30,655 bases of DNA, taken from the NCBI GenBank assembly GCA_964430875.1, contig CAYSHP010000026.1:1-30655 (forward strand). Reading direction: 5' to 3'. Of the stretch, positions 7,031-16,458 are shown in pieces. Below the pieces are notes generated by a model. That model was given only the letters and a program-made list of their open reading frames with translations. It was not told the origin of the DNA and did no database searches. How positions within the stretch are numbered: the first letter of the stretch is position 1; each line of letters opens with the position of its first letter. Source of the stretch: M55B127 sp035269185 (lineage in GTDB: Bacteria; Bacillota; Halanaerobiia; Halanaerobiales; M55B127). A program made the position numbers and the translations under genes.

Positions 7031-7373
7031 TTATTTTTTTAATTTTTTTATATAAAAGTAAAATTTGAACATAATTAGAAATAATTTATAAATAAAACTA
7101 TTAATCCATATTTATATATATATTGTATATTTATTATTAGCTATTTTTAAATAAAATCCTTTTTTTTATTTTGTATTTTTTAAAAAAATGTAAAATGTAA
7201 AAATTATATATTAAAGGATTATTTTTAAATTAAATTAAAATATTTGTCAGTAAATTAATTATATTCTAATTACAATATCAAAAATAGTACTTATTTTACA
7301 AATAAATAAATAGTTGATTAAAAAAGATAAAATTTATTAATTTTTATATTGATCTTGATATATGAATTTCAAT
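7031..7373. other. Gene-free stretch upstream of pilus riboswitch
   Basis: Extremely AT-rich with no open frame that looks coding. It must contain the pilus operon promoter on the minus strand, but no clean -35/-10 pair stands out, so expression may need another sigma factor or an activator. Confidence 0.4.
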
Positions 7374-7413
7374 AAAAAACCCTTACCAGCTTAATTTAAC
7401 CCAACTGATAAGG
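7374..7413 (-). terminator. Terminator of the c-di-GMP enzyme operon
   Basis: On the minus strand CCUUAUCAG pairs with CUGGUAAGG around a 15-nt loop, followed by GUUUUUU. It lies about 145 nt after the stop of the PAS-GGDEF gene. The stem sequence recurs in the terminator at 29535-29574. Confidence 0.8.
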
Positions 7414-7557
7414 ACCTATATATTCGATATATAATTTTCATATAACTTATTTTGCTATTTGCTATTACTTGGATATTAGATACTTTAAAAATATGTTTTA
7501 ATTAATCTTTTATTATTTAAAAGTGAATATCAAACATATTTATTTTTCATTTAATAA

Positions 7558-8418
7558 TTATTTATCCTCTTTATTTTCGTACATATTCTGATCTGCCCTT
7601 TCATAGCATTTATAAATATCTCCATTATCACAAACTGCGGAACACCCCAAAGAAATATTTAGAGGATATGGCAAATCTTCTTTATCATTTATTTTTTTAA
7701 ATTCTTCTTTTATTCTATTACAGATTTTTTTCGAATCATTTTTGTCAGTTTCGATTAATAAGATAGCAAATTCATCTCCGCCAGTCCTTGCTATTATTTC
7801 TTCTTTTCTAAAAATATTCTTAAAGACTTCTGCTGACTTTTTTATATATTTATCTCCCATTTTATGACCATATTTATCATTAACATACTTTAATTTATCA
7901 AGATCCCCAACTATAATACTTATGGGATATCTCCTGGAATAATTCAATCTCTCTATCTCACTATCTAAATATCTTCTATTATAAAGTCCTGTTAAGTGAT
8001 CTTTAAATGATAAATCTCTGATCTGATTTTCAAGTTCTTTAATTTCTGTTATATCAATCATAAAGCCTCTTATTTTTTTAGGTGCTCCATTTTGGACTAC
8101 TACACTTACTTCATCTCTTATCCAAGCATAAGAGCCATCTTTTTTCCGAAAGCGGTACTCAAAAACATGGTCTTGGCCCCTACTAGTACATTCTAGACAA
8201 TAACTTTTAGCTGCTTCTCTATCTTCCTCATGAATATGTTGAGCCCAAAACTCCAAATTACTCCATTCTCCAGGTTTGTAACCTAATATTCTTTCTGCTT
8301 GAGGAGAAACATATTCCCAACGGTCAGATTCTATATCATATTGCCAAAGAATAGCATTTACACTTTCCGCTAATTTCTTATAACTTTTTTCTTTTTGAAA
8401 ATTACTTTTTACACTCAT
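7558..8418 (-). CDS. PAS-GGDEF diguanylate cyclase
   Basis: This 286-residue soluble protein should make c-di-GMP from two GTP. Residues about 13-125 form a PAS_3 domain (ILWQYDIESDRWEYVSP, then YRFRKKDGSYAWIRDEV, ending in a DITE motif). A linker, DLSFKDHLTGLYNRR, leads to the GGDEF domain (about 140-285). The active-site motif GGDEF is intact at 213-217. The usual RxxD inhibitory site, five residues upstream, is RKEE here (204-207), so product inhibition may be altered. SD GGAGGAG lies 7 nt before the ATG. The gene starts 46 nt after the stop of the CHASE-GGDEF-HD-GYP gene, so the two are probably co-transcribed. Confidence 0.85.
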   Translation of the reverse strand: MSVKSNFQKEKSYKKLAESVNAILWQYDIESDRWEYVSPQAERILGYKPGEWSNLEFWAQHIHEEDREAAKSYCLECTSRGQDHVFEYRFRKKDGSYAWIRDEVSVVVQNGAPKKIRGFMIDITEIKELENQIRDLSFKDHLTGLYNRRYLDSEIERLNYSRRYPISIIVGDLDKLKYVNDKYGHKMGDKYIKKSAEVFKNIFRKEEIIARTGGDEFAILLIETDKNDSKKICNRIKEEFKKINDKEDLPYPLNISLGCSAVCDNGDIYKCYERADQNMYENKEDK

Positions 8419-8464
8419 ATATTTACTCCTCCAATGTTAGATTAATTCTTAAATATCTAAATGT

Positions 8465-10450
8465 TTAAGAAAACTTATTTTTTTGCATTTCTATAAATTC
8501 TTTAACTAAATTAGGATCAAACTGTTCTCCAGAACAACCTTTTATTTCCACCAGAGCTTCTTTGGGGGATATAGGTTCACTATAAGGTCTTTCATTAGTC
8601 ATCACATCATAAGCATCAATAATTGATATTATCCTGGCGAGATAGGGTATCTCTTTTCCTTGCAAGCCATCAGGATAACCATTACCATTCCAATGTTCAT
8701 GATGATGGAGTATATCTTCTGCCACAACTGCAAATTCTTTGGAAGCAGATGTTATTTTATATCCTCTTTCAGGATGTTCTTTAATTATCTCCCATTCTTT
8801 TTCTGTTAAATTTCCAGGCTTGTTTAATATTTCTTCAGAAATTGTAGTTTTACCTATATCATGCAGAGTGGCAAGTAATGATAAATTATTCATTTCTGAA
8901 AGAGTAAGGCCAAGTTTTTCTCCTAAATCATGGGCCAATCCAGTCATCCTCATTGCATGTTCTCTTGTTTCCGAGCTTTTTGTACCTAAGGTGTTAATTA
9001 AATTCTGGACAATTTTATTATTAACGCTTCTGCTTTCCGAAAGCTTGTTTTGATACATATTATTATCAGCTTCTTCTAAAACTTTTTTAATATTTTGATC
9101 TACTCTTTTTTTAGTTGCAACCCCCATCCCTATTGAGATAGGTATATCTTTTTCACCAACTTTTTCACATTCTTCTTTCATTCTTTTCATTATTTTCTGA
9201 GCTTTTTTTAATGTTGTTTGAGGAAGTAATATAACAAACTCATCGCCCGCCCAACGAGCTAATATATCCTCTTGTCGTATAGAATCATTTAATATTTCCG
9301 CTGTTTTCTCTAATAATTCATCACCTGCGCTGTGTCCATAAGTATCATTTATGATCTTAAGTCCATTCACATCAGCCATAATAATACTGATTGGTAATTG
9401 CCTTTTTGTATCTAATCTCTCTATTTCTTCTTCAAAAAACCTTCTATTATATAGTTCAGTTAATTGATCATGATAAGCCTGATACTCAATTAAATCTTTT
9501 TCAACCTTAATAACATTTTCTTTTTCCTGTAAAAGAGAATTCATTTCTTTAAGATATCTGGTTTTTTCATTAACTACAGCTTGTATTTTAAAATTCCTAT
9601 AAGATACTATGTAAACTATAATTACTAAAAGAATTATAATGCTAAAAATAATTAATCTATATATTTGTAAATCATTTTCAATCGATGAATACCAATTTTT
9701 TTCAGGAATACCTCCTATAGTAAACTTTCCTCCTTGAAATTCTACAGTTGTAATAATCGGGGATTTTTCAAATAAGTTATTTTCACCAAAGAATACTTTA
9801 TCTTTTCTTTTTAGAGCAATATTTATGGAAGAATTTTGATTTTCCAATTTTATATATTCATAAATAGTTTCCATATTAAGGGCCATAGTAACTAAACCCC
9901 AGAAGTTATCATTTTTATAAAGAGCTTTTCTTAAAATTATTCCCTCTCCACCCTGTCGAAGTTTATAAGGACCACTAGCAACAAATTCTCTATTATTAAT
10001 TGTTTTTTGTACAGCTTGTCTCACATTAGATCTTTTATCCTTAATTAAATTATGGCCTACAGTTTCTTCATTATCTTTGACTGGATAAACATATTTATTT
10101 ATACCGTCAGGAGCAATAACCAAATTTCTAATTCCAGAAGTTGAAGAAAAAAGTCCATATGCAAATTTTTTAAAACCACTTTCACTAATTTTATTATTCC
10201 AGTTTTCTTTTGTGAAAACTTCTAAAGCATTCAATAATGAAAACTTTTGATTAATTTCCCTTGATAATAAAATAGAATATCTTTCAAGTTCACTTTTTAT
10301 ATTCTCTTTTTTAGAATTTAATAAAACATTTTTATAATGCCTATCTAATAATAACCCTATTGGTAATAATAACAGTAAAGTTATTAAAAAAGTTAAGATA
10401 AAAGATCTAAAGATATAATCTTTTCTTATTTTATTGATAAAATTAGTCAA
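8465..10450 (-). CDS. Membrane CHASE-GGDEF-HD-GYP c-di-GMP enzyme
   Basis: The 661-residue protein has a transmembrane helix (about 16-36), an extracytoplasmic CHASE-type sensor (about 75-210: GIRNLVIAPDGINKYVYP, NREFVASGPYKLRQGGEG), a second transmembrane helix (about 263-284) and a coiled linker. The GGDEF domain (about 325-465) has AGDEF at 401-405 and an RxxD site at 392-395. The HD-GYP phosphodiesterase domain (about 480-655) has HD at 530-531, HHEHWNGNGYP and a conserved DAYDVMT. AGDEF variants can be active, so it may both make and degrade c-di-GMP. The only in-frame start is a TTG without an SD at normal spacing. A GGGGGAT SD sits 8 nt before another TTG in a different frame, separated by homopolymers; see findings. 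Confidence 0.8.
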   Translation of the reverse strand: MTNFINKIRKDYIFRSFILTFLITLLLLLPIGLLLDRHYKNVLLNSKKENIKSELERYSILLSREINQKFSLLNALEVFTKENWNNKISESGFKKFAYGLFSSTSGIRNLVIAPDGINKYVYPVKDNEETVGHNLIKDKRSNVRQAVQKTINNREFVASGPYKLRQGGEGIILRKALYKNDNFWGLVTMALNMETIYEYIKLENQNSSINIALKRKDKVFFGENNLFEKSPIITTVEFQGGKFTIGGIPEKNWYSSIENDLQIYRLIIFSIIILLVIIVYIVSYRNFKIQAVVNEKTRYLKEMNSLLQEKENVIKVEKDLIEYQAYHDQLTELYNRRFFEEEIERLDTKRQLPISIIMADVNGLKIINDTYGHSAGDELLEKTAEILNDSIRQEDILARWAGDEFVILLPQTTLKKAQKIMKRMKEECEKVGEKDIPISIGMGVATKKRVDQNIKKVLEEADNNMYQNKLSESRSVNNKIVQNLINTLGTKSSETREHAMRMTGLAHDLGEKLGLTLSEMNNLSLLATLHDIGKTTISEEILNKPGNLTEKEWEIIKEHPERGYKITSASKEFAVVAEDILHHHEHWNGNGYPDGLQGKEIPYLARIISIIDAYDVMTNERPYSEPISPKEALVEIKGCSGEQFDPNLVKEFIEMQKNKFS

Positions 10451-10762
10451 TTTTTTTCAAAAAACAAAGTAATATCCCCCAAATAAACTTTCTATTTATA
10501 TTTATCTTTGGATAACTATATTTATCTCCTGTCTTTTATCTTATAAAAACATCATCAACTCTTTCTATTAATAAAATCATTTCTATTGATGTTATTTCTA
10601 AATAAATATAGATTATTTCCACAATTTCTTCAAATTCATTATTTTAAAAATCAAATTATAATCATCAATAACAATCTTATCTAAAACTCAAAAACAAATA
10701 GTTAATGGTTTTATTATCTTGAATTTAACTGTATAATTTTATGTCGAACATAAGAAATAGGC

Positions 10763-10817
10763 ATCTTTTCAATTAAATCTTTTTTATTTTGAACACCAAT
10801 AACTATTTATAAATTTT
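10763..10817. repeat. 55-bp direct repeat at contig edge (copy 1)
   Basis: These 55 bases are identical to 10918-10972 and abut the N run on its left. Exact overlap of the two contig ends across a standard 100-N gap is the signature of a de Bruijn assembly join with k near 55, so this is probably one sequence present twice in the file only. Confidence 0.9.
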
Positions 10818-10917
10818 NNNNNNNNNNNNNNNNNNNNNNNNNNNNNNNNNNNNNNNNNNNNNNNNNNNNNNNNNNNNNNNNNNNNNNNNNNNNNNNNNNN
10901 NNNNNNNNNNNNNNNNN
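10818..10917. other. 100-N scaffold gap
   Basis: The run is exactly 100 N, the conventional placeholder for a gap of unknown size. It lies in the intergenic stretch 10451-11335. That stretch has no clear gene, riboswitch or terminator on either side of the gap. Confidence 0.95.
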
Positions 10918-10972
10918 ATCTTTTCAATTAAATCTTTTTTATTTTGAACACCAATAACTATTTATAAATTTT
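10918..10972. repeat. 55-bp direct repeat at contig edge (copy 2)
   Basis: Identical to 10763-10817 and abutting the N run on its right. Confidence 0.9.
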
Positions 10973-11335
10973 TGATAATGTTTATTATTTTATTCATAAT
11001 ACTCAAACGTTTGAAATTTATAAATTTTCTTAATACGTATTAATATTATCGTAATTAATTAAATAAATTAAAGCATCTATATCTCCACTCTAAAGCCATT
11101 AAATGGATTTAAGTCTGATTTAATATTAAATGATTTACCATCTAACTGTAGTTAATTGATTTATTATAATCAAAAAATTCCTCTCATTTATCTCATTAAA
11201 ACTGATATAAATTAAAAATTATATGAAAAATATTGTATTCCACAATTTTTCTGGTAATAACTGTATCAAAAATGGTTTTTTATGATTTTTATTTTCTTGA
11301 TAACTTTAGATTTAAACATTGTATTATTATTGATT

Positions 11336-13501
11336 TTAGGACAACTTATCTAGCTGCATGTTTATGAATTCCTTAGCTAATTTTGGATCAAACTGTTGAC
11401 CTGAATATTTCTTTATTTCAGCTAAAGCTTCTTTTTGTGATATAGGTTTACTATAAGGTCTTTCATTAGTCATTACATCATAAGCATCAATAATGGATAT
11501 TATTCTAGCAAGATAAGGTATTTCTTCCCCTTTCAATCCATTAGGATAACCATTACCATTCCAATGTTCATGATGGCAAAGTATTTCTTCAGCCACAACT
11601 GCAAATTCTTCCGAAGCAGAAGCAATCTTATATCCTTTTATTGGATGCTCTTTTATGATCTCCCACTCTTCTTCTGTTAACTTTCCTGGTTTAGTTAATA
11701 TCTCTTCAGAAATTGTGGTTTTACCTATATCATGTAAAGTTGCTAGCAAAGCTAAATTATTTAGCTCTGAATTAATAAGTTCTATTTTTTCTCCTAAATC
11801 TCTAGCTAATTTAGTCATCCTCATTGCATGTTCTTTAGTTTCAGAGCTTTTTGCATCTAATGTATTAATTAAATTTTGAACAATCTTATTTTTGTTACTT
11901 CTGCTTTCCGACAACTTATTTCTATACATATCATCATCAGCCTTTTTTAATATTTCTTTTATATTTTCATCCATTTTTTGTTTTGTAGCAAAACCTAAAC
12001 TAAATGAAATTATTATACCTTCTCTGCTTCTTTTATTATTTTTATTTTTCAACCTGTTTATTATTTTTTCTGCTTCTCCATATGAAGTTTTTGGAAGTAA
12101 AATAGTAAACTCATCACCACCATGGCGTGCAAGTATATCTTCCTCTCTTAATTCCTCTTTTAATAAATTACCAGTTTCAATTAACATTTGATCGCCTTTT
12201 TCATGTCCATAGCTATCATTTATTATTTTTAGTCCATTTATATCTACCATAATAATGCTAAGAGGTAACTGTCTTTGAGTATCTAATCTGATCATTTCCT
12301 CTTCAAAATATCTTCTATTATATAATCCTGTTAGATGATCTCTATAAGATAAATATCTGATCTTTTTTTCTTTCTTTTTCCTCTCATTAATATCAATATG
12401 CATAGATAGTATACCTTTACTTCCATCAGGAAAAGTAATATTAGTCTCTTTCATATGTTCATAAATGATTTCTCCATTCTTTTTAGTTATCTTGATATCA
12501 AATTCAAGTTCTTCACCATTTATTAACCTATCAATATTTTTATCAGCTAGTTCCTGATGTTCAGGCAAAACAAATATATCTTTAACATTATTTCCTATCA
12601 ATTCATCTTTAGTATAACCTGTCATTTCACATTCACTATCATTAACTTTTATAATTTCTCCTTTTTTATTCTCAATTATAATACCAATAGGAGCTGAATT
12701 AAATATCGTTTCATACATCTCTTCACTGTATTTTAATTGATTATCAGCAACTTTTCTTTCTGTAATTTCTCTCATAACCCCTTCTGCTCTTATAGGTTTA
12801 TTATTCTCATCATATATCAATTTACCTTTGTCCGATAACCACTTTATATTACCTTGTTTAGTAATAATTCGAAACTCTCTTATAGAAAATCCGTTCTTTT
12901 TTAAATAATCTAATGCTTTCTCATGTATATATTTATCATCTGGGTGAGTTATTTTTTTTAATAAATCGGCATCCGATTTAAACTCTTCAACTGTATAACC
13001 AAAAATCTTCTTTACTGCTTTACTAACAAATTTAACATTTAAATCTGGCCAAGATAGAGAATATATAATATCATTAGAGTTATTAAAAATATTATTCAAT
13101 TTTATATTTTTTTCTTTTAATTTTTCTTCCTTAATCTTTCTCTCGGTTATATTGTTAAAAACAATTGAAAAATAATATTTCTTATGACTAAACACTTTAA
13201 CCTCATACCATCGATCTCTTAATTTAGAATAGCCTTCAAAAGATTTACTTTGTCCTGTTAAAGCCACCCTACCACATAGTTTTATTAACTCCATAGGATT
13301 ATCAATAATATTATTTAAAATAATTGTCCCTTTTTGTTTAACAACATCCTCTTCTTTAAAACCAGTAATTTCTTTAAATTTCTGATTTATTTTTAAAACA
13401 ATAAAATCCTTAGGGTTTTGGTTTTCATCACATAAAACTTTATTAAATGCTAAAGCCACGGGCATATTTTCAAATAATTTATTACAATTAAAGTTTTTCA
13501 T
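11336..13501 (-). CDS. PAS-PAS-PAS-GGDEF-HD-GYP c-di-GMP enzyme, riboswitch-controlled
   Basis: The 721-residue cytoplasmic protein has three PAS domains (about 5-122 ending NNITERK, 132-250 ending REITERK, 260-375 ending DINERK). The GGDEF domain (about 385-525) has an intact GGDEF (461-465) and an RxxD inhibitory site (452-455). The HD-GYP domain (about 540-715) has HD at 590-591 and HHEHWNGNGYP. All catalytic motifs are present, so it can in principle synthesise and hydrolyse c-di-GMP, with PAS input choosing the output. There is no membrane segment. SD AAAGGGG lies 8 nt before the ATG. A GEMM-I aptamer and terminator lie about 100 nt upstream, making this enzyme a direct target of its own product. 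From the linker onward it is strikingly similar to the proteins at 8465-10450 and 29720-30655. Confidence 0.88.
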   Translation of the reverse strand: MKNFNCNKLFENMPVALAFNKVLCDENQNPKDFIVLKINQKFKEITGFKEEDVVKQKGTIILNNIIDNPMELIKLCGRVALTGQSKSFEGYSKLRDRWYEVKVFSHKKYYFSIVFNNITERKIKEEKLKEKNIKLNNIFNNSNDIIYSLSWPDLNVKFVSKAVKKIFGYTVEEFKSDADLLKKITHPDDKYIHEKALDYLKKNGFSIREFRIITKQGNIKWLSDKGKLIYDENNKPIRAEGVMREITERKVADNQLKYSEEMYETIFNSAPIGIIIENKKGEIIKVNDSECEMTGYTKDELIGNNVKDIFVLPEHQELADKNIDRLINGEELEFDIKITKKNGEIIYEHMKETNITFPDGSKGILSMHIDINERKKKEKKIRYLSYRDHLTGLYNRRYFEEEMIRLDTQRQLPLSIIMVDINGLKIINDSYGHEKGDQMLIETGNLLKEELREEDILARHGGDEFTILLPKTSYGEAEKIINRLKNKNNKRSREGIIISFSLGFATKQKMDENIKEILKKADDDMYRNKLSESRSNKNKIVQNLINTLDAKSSETKEHAMRMTKLARDLGEKIELINSELNNLALLATLHDIGKTTISEEILTKPGKLTEEEWEIIKEHPIKGYKIASASEEFAVVAEEILCHHEHWNGNGYPNGLKGEEIPYLARIISIIDAYDVMTNERPYSKPISQKEALAEIKKYSGQQFDPKLAKEFINMQLDKLS

Positions 13502-13601
13502 CTATAAAACCCCTTTAATTTGACCTTATAAAACATAAAAAAGCTTTAATATCTCGAAATTACTTTTTGAAAAAATAATTGGTAAAATCATGAATTAAGA
13601 A

Positions 13602-13632
13602 AAATAAAAAACTATGGTCATAAAAACCATAG
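13602..13632 (-). terminator. Terminator of the GEMM-I leader
   Basis: On the minus strand CUAUGGU and ACCAUAG form a perfect 7-bp stem with a 7-nt loop, followed by UUUUUUAUUUUU. It lies 12 nt after the GEMM-I aptamer. CCAU just downstream of the aptamer can pair with AUGG in the terminator's 5' arm, a possible antiterminator. Confidence 0.85.
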
Positions 13633-13642
13633 CCTTAAAAAA

Positions 13643-13713
13643 ATGGAAGTTCAGCAATCTTTTTAAGACCTGAAACTTTGCGTCCCAATCTCGCAATTGG
13701 TTTGCCTTTTGCA
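13643..13713 (-). promoter_or_regulatory. c-di-GMP-I (GEMM-I) riboswitch upstream of GGDEF-HD-GYP gene
   Basis: The minus-strand RNA is a canonical GEMM-I aptamer: AAGGCAAACC, an AAU-stem with a GCGA tetraloop, GGGACGCAAAG, then CAGGUCUU paired with AAGAUUGCUG and ending in AACUUCC. Of the three class I copies in the window this one is nearest the consensus. It controls the 721-residue enzyme gene through the adjacent terminator. Whether c-di-GMP turns the gene on or off is not settled by the sequence. Confidence 0.92.
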
Positions 13714-14275
13714 TAAATATTTATTTATATATAGAAATTATTATTCAATTTCAACAAAAGTAATAAAATACCTTTTATTATTTTATATTAATTACATTTG
13801 GGCAAAGGAATTAAATGTAAATTTTTAAAAACAGTAAGCTTGTTTTAAAAACATAATTAATACTAGAATAATACAACTCACTAATTATCAAACACCTTTA
13901 TAAAGATATAGCTTTCAGTTATGCAAGGGTTATACACAAAACTATTTTTTTAATTATTACATCTAATTCAATAATGTTTCATTACTTCTATTCAACTATA
14001 TTTTATAAGTGTTTTCTTAAATTTTATAAAAAATATTATAGGAGAGAAACGTCATATTGATATAAGTTATGTAAAATTTTAAATGTATTTTAAGGTAAAA
14101 AAAGAAATTAAAAGCCAATTAGCTTTAAATGCTTGTCTTTAATATTTCTATTATCTATTGTAATATTTCCATTTGATAATTATTATTTATACAACTTATA
14201 ATAAAACTAATAGATTCAAATCCATTTGTCTTATCGTAAATTCTTTATGGGAATAAAACTTTCATAAAAATAGAA
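13714..14275. other. Gene-free AT-rich stretch
   Basis: No coding frame or RNA gene is evident. A weak hairpin at about 14098-14128 (AAAGCU/GGCUUU then a U-rich run, minus strand) could end the mgtE transcript. The promoter of the riboswitch leader must lie near 13720-13780 but no clear hexamer pair is visible. Confidence 0.35.
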
Positions 14276-15622
14276 TCACAGGTAATTAATAAATACTTTT
14301 GCTAAACCTAAGAAAACAAAAAAACCAAATACATCGGTAACAGTGGTTAAAAAAATCGCCGAAGCTAAAGCAGGATCAATTCCTAAAGCTTGTAAAGTTA
14401 TAGGTATTAAAAACCCAAATAAACCAGCTATTAATAAATTTAAAACCATGGCTGCAAAAATAATAAGTCCTAAATAAGGATTTCCATATAAAAAATATAG
14501 GATTACACCTGTAGCAATTCCTATAGCAGCACCATGGATGATTCCTATACTAGATTCTTTTACAGCTAATTTCCATTTATTATTAGATTTAAGTTCTCCT
14601 AAGGCAATACCTCTAATTACAATGGATAAAGTCTGAGTTCCAGCATTACCCCCCATTCCAGCAACTATTGGCATTGCAGCAGCTAAAGCCACTACTTGTA
14701 CTATAACATCTTCAAAAAGACCAACGGTTAAAGCTGCTAAAAAAGCTGTTCCTAAGTTTATATATAACCAGGGTAATCTCTTTTTAATTGACTCGGGTAT
14801 CGTACTATTAACACTTTCTTCTTCGCTTATCCCTACCATTCTAAACATATCTTCTGTATTTTCTGCTTCTATAACATCAATAATATCATCAAAAGTAATT
14901 ATACCTAAAAGATTATTGTTTTTATTTATAACAGGCATCACAGATAGATCATATTTAGCAACTTGTAATGCAACTTCTTCCTGGTCAATTTCAGGGGTTA
15001 CTGTAATTACATTTTCATCCATTAATTCCTTAAGCTTTTTACTATCATTAGTAACTAAAATATCTCTTAAATTAACAAAACCCGCTAATTTATTAGACTC
15101 ATCTACAATAAAAATAGTCTCAATAATTTCAGTTTTAGGGCTAATCTTTTTTATTTTATTAATAGCTTCTCCTACTGTCATTTCACCTTCTAATAAAATA
15201 TATTCAGTAGTCATAAGTCCTCCAGCAGATTCTTCATCATAGCCAAGTAACTTTTTTAAAGTATTTGCTTCATCTTTTTTCATTTTAACTAGAAGTTTCT
15301 TTCTTAAACCAATTGGGAGATTTCCAAAAATATCTGCAATATTATCTTTCGCCATATATGATATTATATCTGTTATTTGTTCAATATTTTTTGTTTTTAA
15401 AATCTCAATTTGTATTTCTTCTTCAGACTGTTCTATTATTTCTGCTAGATCTTCATTATCTAATAAATCAGTGAAATCTTTAATTTTTCCAGTTTCTAAT
15501 TTGGATAATGTTTCTGCCACATCAACAGCATAATAATCTTTAAGTAAAGAATCGGGTATTGGTTTGTCATTTTTTATATGTTTAATAATTTCCTTTTTTA
15601 AGTAGTTATTTTCTTTCTCCAT
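14276..15622 (-). CDS. mgtE: Magnesium transporter MgtE
   Basis: This is an inner-membrane Mg2+ channel. Numbering from the chosen start, residues about 30-130 are the MgtE_N superhelical domain. Two CBS domains follow (about 135-255, MTTEYILLEGEMTVGEA, VITVTPEIDQEEVALQVAKYDLSVMPV). A connecting helix leads to the five-helix pore (about 285-448), with the family motifs PIVAGMGGNAGTQ and PALASAIF...TTVTDVFGF that carry the Mg2+-coordinating aspartate. Length about 448 residues is normal. I prefer the ATG at 15622. The ATG four codons upstream directly abuts the AAAGG SD, while 15622 has GGATGGTGAT upstream. No M-box (ykoK) leader is visible. It stands alone as a monocistronic gene. Confidence 0.92.
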   Translation of the reverse strand: MEKENNYLKKEIIKHIKNDKPIPDSLLKDYYAVDVAETLSKLETGKIKDFTDLLDNEDLAEIIEQSEEEIQIEILKTKNIEQITDIISYMAKDNIADIFGNLPIGLRKKLLVKMKKDEANTLKKLLGYDEESAGGLMTTEYILLEGEMTVGEAINKIKKISPKTEIIETIFIVDESNKLAGFVNLRDILVTNDSKKLKELMDENVITVTPEIDQEEVALQVAKYDLSVMPVINKNNNLLGIITFDDIIDVIEAENTEDMFRMVGISEEESVNSTIPESIKKRLPWLYINLGTAFLAALTVGLFEDVIVQVVALAAAMPIVAGMGGNAGTQTLSIVIRGIALGELKSNNKWKLAVKESSIGIIHGAAIGIATGVILYFLYGNPYLGLIIFAAMVLNLLIAGLFGFLIPITLQALGIDPALASAIFLTTVTDVFGFFVFLGLAKVFINYL

Positions 15623-15934
15623 CTGGATCACCATCCTTTAAAATGACTTGATGTTTGTTTGATTATATCACCATAACAATGATTGATAAAATTTCATATA
15701 ACTTTTCAAATCTAAATATAAAACCAATTATATATACATAGAAAAATCTTTTTTAAATATCTTTTATTACACTCACTAGGCTCAATCAACATAGGAGATT
15801 TAGGATAAGAACAGGTCTTTTAAATTTGAAAAAGCTTACACTAGCAATATAACTTTTAAAATAAAGGATATTATTATATGTTCAAGAATTATAATTAAAC
15901 ATAAAAATTATATAATAATCAAAGGAGAATCAAA
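15623..15934. other. Divergent intergenic region
   Basis: This 312-bp stretch separates mgtE (minus) from the small membrane protein gene (plus). I found no riboswitch, no inverted repeat of note and no well-spaced consensus promoter for either gene. Confidence 0.4.
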
Positions 15935-16228
15935 ATGAATAATAAATTTAATATCTGGTTTATTGTTAACTGGCTTTTTGGAATATTAGTTTTTATAGAC
16001 GGTTTATTAAATCTATTTCGGGGAAACGACTTTGGTTTTGGAGTATTTTTAATTACACTATCTCTAATCTATTTCCCGTTTACAAATGGTTATATTAACT
16101 CATTAGTTAATAAAAAGTTTAATTTCTCTATAAATTACTTGATTAAACTTGTATTAGGCATTTTTATTATTTGGGCAACATTAGCTGTAGGTGCACTTGC
16201 TGAAGGTTATTATCCAGAAATATGGTAA
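15935..16228 (+). CDS. Small membrane protein of unknown function (97 aa)
   Basis: The product has three likely transmembrane segments (about 7-26, 33-50, 67-88), with short loops and an aromatic N-terminus (FNIWFIVNWLFGILVFI). I do not recognise a family. The start is secure: AAAGGAG lies 8 nt before the ATG. The gene stands alone on the plus strand between mgtE and the DUF305 gene, and no plus-strand terminator follows. Its role cannot be inferred from context. Confidence 0.7.
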   Translation: MNNKFNIWFIVNWLFGILVFIDGLLNLFRGNDFGFGVFLITLSLIYFPFTNGYINSLVNKKFNFSINYLIKLVLGIFIIWATLAVGALAEGYYPEIW

Positions 16229-16306
16229 AATAAATTCTGAATTATTGCATTTTGGATATTTTGCTTTTAAAAATTATTAAATATTATATTATGATTAAAT
16301 ATAATA

Positions 16307-16334
16307 GCAAAAACCCGCCTCTTAAGACGTGGTT
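16307..16334 (-). terminator. Terminator of the DUF305 gene
   Basis: On the minus strand AACC-A-CGUCU pairs with AGGCG-GGUU (one bulged A), followed by UUUUUG. It lies about 125 nt after the DUF305 stop. The other strand lacks a U run. Confidence 0.65.
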
Positions 16335-16458
16335 CAATCATTATATTTAATTATTTTTTTCCATTTAAATGACATGGATTTTGAAAACAAAACTTTCTCT
16401 TTTTAAAAGGTTAAATATAGAATAATACACGATTATTAAGGATTATACATTGTAATTT

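Noticed and set aside
8739..9053. Plus-strand open frames opposite the HD-GYP genes (also near 11655, 11892, 14916, 20290, 21283, 30228)
   Set aside because: They are antisense shadows of clearly conserved minus-strand genes.
10540..10680. Short coding-like run upstream of the CHASE-GGDEF-HD-GYP gene (minus strand)
   Set aside because: Only about 35 codons, no start or SD, no family resemblance; could be chance.
15623..15934. Possible M-box or other magnesium riboswitch upstream of mgtE
   Set aside because: None of the conserved M-box blocks could be found in either orientation.
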